NCBI GenBank assembly: GCA_964475385.1
Contig: CAYYWV010000077.1
Location: 1-11,978, forward strand
Direction of reading: 5' to 3'
Origin: CAYYWV01 sp964475385
GTDB lineage: Bacteria; Pseudomonadota; Alphaproteobacteria; JAAXGF01
DNA length: 11,978 nucleotides
The notes below the pieces were generated by a model. It was not told the DNA's origin. It did not search any database and saw only the letters and a list, made by a program, of their open reading frames with translations. The translations under genes were made by a program, and so were the position numbers. Position 1 is the stretch's first letter; each line of letters starts with the position of its first letter. Below are positions 1 to 5,646 of the stretch, piece by piece.

Positions 1-105
1 CGCCCGTTCAGCATCGGCCGCGGCGGAGGCGCTGTCAACGCAGGCCGTCCAAAGGGCGATGCGAAAACGCCGCGCAAATCGCATAAACTTCTGGTGAGCG
101 GGACG

Positions 106-160
106 GGAAAGTATATGCTTTCTTCACTACTTTCCTGGATAAACGATCGTTTCGATCCAG
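106..160. promoter_or_regulatory. Palindrome cluster upstream of the fad operon, candidate operator/promoter
   Basis: This relatively AT-rich stretch holds two inverted repeats that touch at position 135. The first has perfect 8-base arms, GGAAAGTA at 106-113 and TACTTTCC at 128-135. The second has arms CTGGAT (135-140) and ATCCAG (155-160) enclosing a perfect 12-base palindrome, AAACGATCGTTT, at 141-152. The palindrome resembles the published PsrA operator consensus, (G/C)AAAC-N2-4-GTTT(G/C): the right half including the flanking C fits, while the left flank is T. PsrA is a TetR-family regulator of fatty-acid genes, which suits the operon that follows. TATATG at 112-117 and GATAAA at 138-143 are weak -10 candidates without a convincing -35. 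The repeats are seen; the regulator and promoter are inferred. Confidence 0.5.
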
Positions 161-192
161 GCTTCGGAAGGCTCCGCCCATAGAACCGTCGC

Positions 193-200
193 AAGGAGGA
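193..200 (+). promoter_or_regulatory. Strong Shine-Dalgarno-like sequence with no start codon at normal spacing
   Basis: AAGGAGGA is nearly a perfect match to the 16S anti-Shine-Dalgarno sequence. No ATG, GTG or TTG lies in the following 20 bases in any frame. The first start codon in the frame of the downstream gene is the ATG at 254, which is 53 bases away and has only a poor ribosome site of its own. The element may be chance, a ribosome standby site, or the remnant of a leader peptide. Confidence 0.3.
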
Positions 201-253
201 CCGTCCGCCGTCGCGCGTCATCAGAGACGAGATACGGGACTCCCCGTCGGGAC

Positions 254-2599
254 ATGAACCGGGAACACGACCTAGAGATCAGCGAGACCGCTTATCAATG
301 GTGCTTTCGCGCGATCTCGTTCCTATACAAGCATCTCGACGTTCGGATCGCGCTGCACGACGTCGACGGACGGATCGAGGCGGGCGAGATCTTCCTGTTC
401 AACCACTTCGCCCGCTTCGAGGCGATCATCCCCCAGTACCTGATCTTCCGCGAGACCGGCGCCTACTGCCGCAGCGTCGCGGCGGCCGAGCTGTTCGAAG
501 GCAGCGAGGCCCTCGCCAAGCTGTTGCTCAGCGTCGGCGCGGTGCCCAACACGCTTCCCGGCCTGCTTCCCTTCCTCGCCGCCGAGATCCTGCGCGGCCG
601 CAAGGTGGTCGTCTTTCCCGAAGGCGGCATGGTGAAGGACCGCCGCATCCTCGACGAGCGCGGCCAGTTCAGCATCTTCTCCTCGACCGCCCGGACCCGG
701 CGCAAGCACCACAAGGGCGCGGCGGCGATCGCCATCATGCTCGAGCTGTTCAAGCGCCGCATCCTGTCGGTCCACGAGGCGGGCGAGACGGCGCGGCTTT
801 CGCGCTGGGTCGACGCGCTCGGCTTCGACGGCGTGGACGCGCTGCTCGCCGCCGCCCGCCGGCCGACTCTGGTGGTGCCGTCGAACATCACCTTCTACCC
901 GATACGCACCGACGACAACCTGCTGCGCAAAGGGGTCGAGCTGTTCAATCACGACCTCAAGGACCGCATCCGCGAGGAGCTTCTGATCGAAGGCAACATC
1001 CTTCTCAGACCGACCGACATGGACATCCGCTTCGGCGCGCCGGTCTCGCCCGGCGTCGCCTGGCGCTGGTGGGAGCGCCGGGTGCTCGAGCGCGTGTTCG
1101 CCAATGTCGACAGCCTCGAGGAGCTGTTCGACTTCCGGCGCGACTCCGACCGCTGGATCGAGCGCATGGTCTCGACGGTGCTCGCGCACAAGACCCGCAA
1201 GCTCCGCGACGTCTGCATGCGCGAGATGTACGCGCGGGTGACGGTGAACATGAGCCACCTCGCCTCGCGGTTGATCCTTCGCCTCCACGACCGGGGCCGC
1301 ACCGAGATCGACCGCGACCGCTTCCATCGCGCGCTCTACAGCGCGATCAAGACCGCGCAGAAGGAACCCAGCATTCACCTCCATCGCAGCCTGACCGACC
1401 CTGCCGCCTACGACGGCGTCCACCGCGGCGACTGCCAGGGCTTCCGCGAGTTCATCGAGACCGCGGTGGCTTCCGAGCTGGTCGAGGAAACGCCCGAGCG
1501 TTATCGCTTCCTGCCCAAGCTGCGCGCCGAGCTCGCGTTCCACGAGGTGCGGATCGAGAACCTGATCGCGGTCTACGCCAACGAGGTCGCGCCCGTGGGC
1601 GCCGCCTGCCGGGCGGTCGATCGGGCGATGGACGAAGAGGTCGACCGCGAGACGCTTTCTTTGATGCTGTTCGACGACGAGCTCCGCGCTTTCGCCGCCG
1701 ACAAGGAGCGGTTCGACACGCCTCAGTACGCCGAGATCAACGCCCAGGAGACCGCGACCCAGCCGGGCGCGCCCTATCTTCTTCCGCCCGAAGAGGGCGG
1801 GCGGCCGCTCGGCGTCGTCCTGGTCCACGGCTTTCTCGCCTCGCCCGCCGAGCTGCGCGCCTTCGGCGACAAGCTCGCAAGCCTCGGCTACCCGGTGCTC
1901 GGGGTCCGGCTCAAGGGCCACGGCACCTCGCCTTGGGACTTGCGCGAGCGGAGCTGGCGGGAGTGGCTCGCCTCGGTCGAGCGCGGCTTCGAGATCATGT
2001 CGGGCCTTGCCGAGCGCGTCTGCCTCGTCGGCTTCTCGACCGGAGGCTCGCTCGCGCTGCGTTTCGCGGCCGAGAAGCCCGAAGGGCTCGCCGGCGTGGT
2101 CGCGGTCTCGGCCCCGATCCGGTTTCGCAATCGCAACCTCATCTTCGTGCCGGTGATCCACGGCGCCAATAAGCTGACCGAATGGGTCTCGTCGCTGGAA
2201 GGGGTGATGCCGTTCCGCCCCAACGACTCCGAGCATCCCGACATCAACTATCGGCACATTCCCATCCGCGGCCTGTTCGAGCTCCGCCGCCTCGTCGCCG
2301 AGCTCGCCCGCCGGTTGGGCGACGTGGCCTGCCCGGTCTGCATCGTCCAGGGCGAGAACGATCGCGTGGTGGACCCGCGAAGCGCGGCGATGATCGTCAA
2401 CAAGGTGGGCTCGGAGCAGAAGTCGCTCCACATGGTGCCGTCGGACCGCCACGGGATCGTGACCGAAGATATCGGCGACACCCACGCGACCATCATTTCC
2501 TTTCTTGACACGCTCGCGGCGGCCACTCCGACCCGGGCGAGAAGCAACGACACGCCGGAGCCAATGCCGGGAGACGGCCATGCGCGCACGGCGATCTGA
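254..2599 (+). CDS. Fused PlsC/PlsB-like acyltransferase and Est30-like alpha/beta hydrolase
   Basis: The 781-residue protein joins two enzymes. The N-terminal half (about 45-290) looks like a glycerolipid acyltransferase, with NHFARFE at 50-56 matching block I and FPEGG at 121-125 matching block III. Block I reads H51-X4-E56 rather than the usual HX4D. Residues about 300-490 are helical and unassigned. The C-terminal domain (about 517-755) is an alpha/beta hydrolase with HGF at 525-527 (oxyanion region), nucleophile elbow GFSTGG at 593-598 (Ser595), Asp703 in GENDRVVDP, and His733 in SDRHG. Its spacing resembles Est30-type carboxylesterases and monoacylglycerol lipases. The last 25 residues look disordered. 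No signal peptide or clear membrane segment is seen, so it is probably cytoplasmic or peripheral. It leads the fad operon, suggesting acyl-chain release or transfer. ATG 254 is the only start in this frame near the leader. Domain calls are firm; the substrate is unknown. Confidence 0.85.
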   Translation: MNREHDLEISETAYQWCFRAISFLYKHLDVRIALHDVDGRIEAGEIFLFNHFARFEAIIPQYLIFRETGAYCRSVAAAELFEGSEALAKLLLSVGAVPNTLPGLLPFLAAEILRGRKVVVFPEGGMVKDRRILDERGQFSIFSSTARTRRKHHKGAAAIAIMLELFKRRILSVHEAGETARLSRWVDALGFDGVDALLAAARRPTLVVPSNITFYPIRTDDNLLRKGVELFNHDLKDRIREELLIEGNILLRPTDMDIRFGAPVSPGVAWRWWERRVLERVFANVDSLEELFDFRRDSDRWIERMVSTVLAHKTRKLRDVCMREMYARVTVNMSHLASRLILRLHDRGRTEIDRDRFHRALYSAIKTAQKEPSIHLHRSLTDPAAYDGVHRGDCQGFREFIETAVASELVEETPERYRFLPKLRAELAFHEVRIENLIAVYANEVAPVGAACRAVDRAMDEEVDRETLSLMLFDDELRAFAADKERFDTPQYAEINAQETATQPGAPYLLPPEEGGRPLGVVLVHGFLASPAELRAFGDKLASLGYPVLGVRLKGHGTSPWDLRERSWREWLASVERGFEIMSGLAERVCLVGFSTGGSLALRFAAEKPEGLAGVVAVSAPIRFRNRNLIFVPVIHGANKLTEWVSSLEGVMPFRPNDSEHPDINYRHIPIRGLFELRRLVAELARRLGDVACPVCIVQGENDRVVDPRSAAMIVNKVGSEQKSLHMVPSDRHGIVTEDIGDTHATIISFLDTLAAATPTRARSNDTPEPMPGDGHARTAI

Positions 2600-2609
2600 C
2601 CCGGCATCG

Positions 2610-2629
2610 AAAAAATCCGCTGCGGCGGA
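2610..2629 (-). terminator. Hairpin plus T-run oriented for antisense transcripts
   Basis: On the minus strand, TCCGC-CGCA-GCGGA is followed directly by six T residues (complement of the A-run at 2610-2615). This is the arrangement of a small intrinsic terminator, with a 5-bp GC-rich stem and a 4-base loop. It sits in the 55-base gap between the first two operon genes and reads against them. In the sense direction the hairpin has no U-tract, so it should not stop operon transcription. No minus-strand gene lies upstream of it, so it could act only on antisense RNA or be fortuitous. Confidence 0.3.
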
Positions 2630-2654
2630 CAAGCGCGAGGACGGATAATAGATT

Positions 2655-4490
2655 ATGCGATCCGTCTTTTCCGATGGTCTGACGCGAGCCAAGCGCGCGC
2701 TCCTCGGCCTGTTCTCGCGCCCGGTCCCCACGGAGCCCGAGGCCGGCGTCTCCGAGCGGCCCTACCCTTGGGAGCGCAGCTACCCCGACGGCGTTTCCTG
2801 GGACGTCGCGTTCGAGCCCGAGCCGATCCCGGCCTTTCTCGACCGGGTCGCGGCGACGTTCGGCGCAAAGACCTGCATCGACTTCCGCGGACGGCGCTAT
2901 CGCTATCGCGAGGTCGCCGATCTCGTCAACCGCGCGGCCAAGGGCTTTCAGGCGCTCGGCGTCCAAAAAGGGATCAAGGTCGCGCTGATGTTGCCCAACT
3001 CCCCTTACGCGGTGATCTGCTTCTACGCCGTGCTCAAGGCCGGCGGCACGGTGGTCAACGTCAACCCGCTCTACGCCGAGCGCGAGATCGCCCGCGAGAT
3101 CGCCGATTCGGGGGCCTGCATCCTGGTCACCCTCGACATGAAAGGGCTCTACCGCAAGGCGGCGCCGCTTCTCGATGCGCGCGGCTCGCTCGAACGCATC
3201 GTCGTCTGCGGCATGTCGGGGCTTTTACGCTTTCGCGAAAAGGCGTTGTTCGCGCTTCTCAAGCGACGCGAGGTCGCGCATGTCCCGGACGACGACCGAC
3301 ATGTGCTTTTCGAGGCGTTGATCGACAACGACGGCCGGCCAGAGCCGGTCGAGATCGACCCGAAACGCGATATCGCGGCGCTCCAGTACACCGGCGGCAC
3401 CACCGGCGTGCCCAAAGGCGCCGAGCTTACGCACGCCAACCTTTACGCCAACACCCGCCAGATCGCGCTCTGGGCGCCCGGGCTCAGACCCGGCGAAGAA
3501 AAGATCCTGGGCGTGCTGCCGCTGTTCCACGCCTTCGGGATGACGGCGGTCATGAACCTCGGCATCCACATCGGGGCCGAGCTCATTCTTCTGCCCCACT
3601 TCAAGCCGGCCGAAGTGGTGCGCGTCATCCATCGCATGCGGCCGACGGTGTTCATCGGCGTGCCCACCATGTACTCGGCGCTCAACGCCTGCGACGAGAC
3701 CGCGAACCACGACCTTTCTAGCCTCGTCTACTGCATCTCGGGCGGCGCGCCCCTGCCGGCGGCGGTCCACCGCCGGTTCGAGGAGATCACCGGCTGCCGC
3801 TTGGTCGAGGGCTATGGGCTCAGCGAGACGAGCCCGGTCTGCACGGTCAACCCGCTCGCCGGCGTGAACAAGGTGGGCTCGGTGGGCCTGCCGCTGCCCG
3901 GCACGGTGATCGAGATCGTCGCGCTCGACGAACCCGAACGCCTCCTGCCGCCGGGCGAAAAGGGCGAGGTCTGCGTGCGCGGGCCGCAGGTCATGGCGGG
4001 CTACGCCAACCGGGCGCGCGATACCCTAGAGGCCTTTCGCGGCGGCCATCTGCACACCGGAGATATCGGCTACTTCGACGACGACGGCTACCTCTATATC
4101 GTCGACCGGATCAAAGACCTGATCCTGTGCGGCGGCTTCAACGTCTACCCGCGCATGGTCGAAGAGGTCATTCATCTTCACCCGGCGGTCGAGGAGGTCG
4201 CCGTCTGCGGCATGCCCGACCGCCACCGCGGCGAGGTCGTCAAGGCCTTCGTCAAGCTCCGCGAAGGCGAGAGCCTGACGGCAAGCGAGCTCAGGGCCTT
4301 TCTCAAGGACAAGCTCGCGCCGTTCCAGATGCCGCGTCGGATCGTGTTCCGCGAGCGCCTGCCCAAGACGGCGATCGGCAAGATCGACAAGAAAACCTTG
4401 CTCGCCGCCGAAGCGGCGGCGGCCGCGTCCGACGCGCCCGAAGAACCGGCCGAAGAGGCCCCCGCCGCGAACGACGAAGCGGGACCATGA
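2655..4490 (+). CDS. fadD: Long-chain fatty-acid--CoA ligase
   Basis: This enzyme activates free fatty acids to acyl-CoA using ATP, giving AMP and pyrophosphate, and so opens beta-oxidation. The 611-residue protein carries the adenylate-forming signatures in order: P-loop YTGGTTGVPKG at 245-255, GYGLSETSP at 386-394, HTGD at 467-470 (Asp470 for ribose contact), DRIKDLI around 484-490 followed by GGFNVYP at 493-499, and C-terminal PKTAIGK at 570-576, with Lys576 as the predicted catalytic lysine. Residues 12-22 could form a basic amphipathic helix, and the protein is probably cytoplasmic or peripheral at the inner membrane. An Ala/Glu-rich tail of about 27 residues follows the last domain and is probably disordered. 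GAGGA at 2637-2641 is a rather distant ribosome site for ATG 2655. The next gene starts 16 bases after the stop. The family is certain; chain-length preference is not visible. Confidence 0.95.
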   Translation: MRSVFSDGLTRAKRALLGLFSRPVPTEPEAGVSERPYPWERSYPDGVSWDVAFEPEPIPAFLDRVAATFGAKTCIDFRGRRYRYREVADLVNRAAKGFQALGVQKGIKVALMLPNSPYAVICFYAVLKAGGTVVNVNPLYAEREIAREIADSGACILVTLDMKGLYRKAAPLLDARGSLERIVVCGMSGLLRFREKALFALLKRREVAHVPDDDRHVLFEALIDNDGRPEPVEIDPKRDIAALQYTGGTTGVPKGAELTHANLYANTRQIALWAPGLRPGEEKILGVLPLFHAFGMTAVMNLGIHIGAELILLPHFKPAEVVRVIHRMRPTVFIGVPTMYSALNACDETANHDLSSLVYCISGGAPLPAAVHRRFEEITGCRLVEGYGLSETSPVCTVNPLAGVNKVGSVGLPLPGTVIEIVALDEPERLLPPGEKGEVCVRGPQVMAGYANRARDTLEAFRGGHLHTGDIGYFDDDGYLYIVDRIKDLILCGGFNVYPRMVEEVIHLHPAVEEVAVCGMPDRHRGEVVKAFVKLREGESLTASELRAFLKDKLAPFQMPRRIVFRERLPKTAIGKIDKKTLLAAEAAAAASDAPEEPAEEAPAANDEAGP

Positions 4491-4506
4491 AGCGAAGGGA
4501 ACCAGC

Positions 4507-5646
4507 ATGAAAAACGTCGTGATCGCAGGCTACGCCCGCTCGCCCTTCACCTTTGCGAAGAAGGGCGCGCTCGCCCGGGTGCGGCCCGACGAGCTCGCCG
4601 CCCAGGTCGTCAAGGGGCTGATTGAGCGGACCGGGGTCAAGCCCGAGGACATCGAGGATCTGATCCTCGGCTGCGCCTTCCCCGAGGCCGAGCAGGGCCT
4701 GAACATGGCGCGGCTCGTGGTCTTTCTCGCGGGCCTTCCGCAGTCGGTCGCCGGCGTCACCGTCAATCGCTTCTGCGGCTCGTCGATGCAGGCGATCCAC
4801 ATGGCCGCGGGCGCGATCCAGATGGGCGCGGGCGAAGCCTTCATCTGCGCCGGCGTCGAATCGATGACGCGGGTGCCGATCATGGGCTACAACCCGATGC
4901 CGCACCCGGGGCTCTGCGAGACCTTCCCCCAGGCCTACATGTCGATGGGCGAGACCGCCGAGCGGGTCGCGCGCGAGTATCAGATCGACCGCGCCGAGCA
5001 GGAGGCTTTCGCCGTCGACTCCCAAGCCAAGGCGACGAAGGCGCGGGCCGAAGGCCGCTTCAAAGACGAGATCGTCCCCATCGTCCACGACGGCGCGACG
5101 GTGGCCGAGGACGGCTGTATCCGTCCCGGCACGACGCCCGAAGCGCTCGCCGCGCTCGATCCCGCGTTCGAGACCGACGGTACGGTCACGGCGGGCACCT
5201 CCTCGCCGCTCACCGACGGGGCGGCGGCGACGCTTGTCTGCGCCGAGGACTACGCCGCGCGCGCCGGGCTCGCGCCGCTCGCCCGCATCCGTTCTTTCGC
5301 GGTCGCGGGCTGCCGACCCGAGATCATGGGCATCGGCCCGGTGCCGGCCTCGAAGAAGGCGCTCGAACGCGCCGGCCTTTCGGTCGCCGACATCGACGTG
5401 GTCGAGCTCAACGAGGCCTTCGCTTCGCAGAGCATCGCCTGCATCCGCGACCTCGGCCTTGATCCGGCCAAGGTCAACCTCGACGGCGGCGCGATCGCGC
5501 TCGGCCACCCGCTCGGGGCGACCGGCGCGCGGATCACCGGCAAGGCGGCGGCGCTTCTCGCCCGCGAAGGCGGCCGCTGGGCGCTCGCCACCCAGTGCAT
5601 CGGCGGCGGCCAGGGAATCGCCACCGTGCTGGAGGCCGCATCGTGA
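4507..5646 (+). CDS. fadA: Acetyl-CoA C-acyltransferase (3-ketoacyl-CoA thiolase)
   Basis: The enzyme performs the last step of beta-oxidation, cleaving 3-ketoacyl-CoA with CoA to acetyl-CoA and a shortened acyl-CoA. At 379 residues it is a full-length thiolase. The nucleophilic cysteine is Cys90 in NRFCGSSMQA. The other active-site elements are intact: NEAF at 302-305, GHPLGATGAR with His334, and CIGGGQG with the acid/base Cys364. AAGGGA at 4495-4500, six bases before ATG 4507, is a good ribosome site. The stop codon overlaps the GTG start of the next gene, the arrangement expected for translational coupling of the two subunits of a trifunctional-type complex. A degradative role is favoured over biosynthetic acetoacetyl-CoA formation because of its neighbours, but motifs alone do not separate these two. 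Confidence 0.93.
   Translation: MKNVVIAGYARSPFTFAKKGALARVRPDELAAQVVKGLIERTGVKPEDIEDLILGCAFPEAEQGLNMARLVVFLAGLPQSVAGVTVNRFCGSSMQAIHMAAGAIQMGAGEAFICAGVESMTRVPIMGYNPMPHPGLCETFPQAYMSMGETAERVAREYQIDRAEQEAFAVDSQAKATKARAEGRFKDEIVPIVHDGATVAEDGCIRPGTTPEALAALDPAFETDGTVTAGTSSPLTDGAAATLVCAEDYAARAGLAPLARIRSFAVAGCRPEIMGIGPVPASKKALERAGLSVADIDVVELNEAFASQSIACIRDLGLDPAKVNLDGGAIALGHPLGATGARITGKAAALLAREGGRWALATQCIGGGQGIATVLEAAS
5631..5645 (+). promoter_or_regulatory. Ribosome binding site and GTG start inside the end of fadA
   Basis: GGAGG at 5631-5635 lies seven bases before GTG 5643-5645, which overlaps the TGA stop of the thiolase (GTGA, four bases). An alternative in-frame GTG at 5595 would add 16 Arg/Gly-rich residues that precede the Rossmann fold and have no family counterpart. 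The site therefore decides the start of the next gene at 5643. Confidence 0.85.

Noticed and set aside
1..84. Minus-strand reading frame open from ATG 84 to the left edge (28 codons), which could be the start of a divergent gene with a basic, then hydrophobic N-terminus.
   Set aside because: It is too short to judge, lacks a ribosome site, and one plus-strand frame is also open across the same bases (to a stop at 181-183). Codon bias favours neither.
323..2731. 802-codon open frame on the minus strand across the acyltransferase-hydrolase gene.
   Set aside because: It is an antisense shadow of GC-rich codons; the product is a repetitive Arg/Ala/Asp/Glu-rich string without a domain, while the plus strand encodes two recognisable enzymes.
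5595..5642. Upstream GTG start for the bifunctional protein.
   Set aside because: It would add 16 Arg/Gly-rich residues before the Rossmann fold; GTG 5643 has a perfect GGAGG site seven bases upstream.
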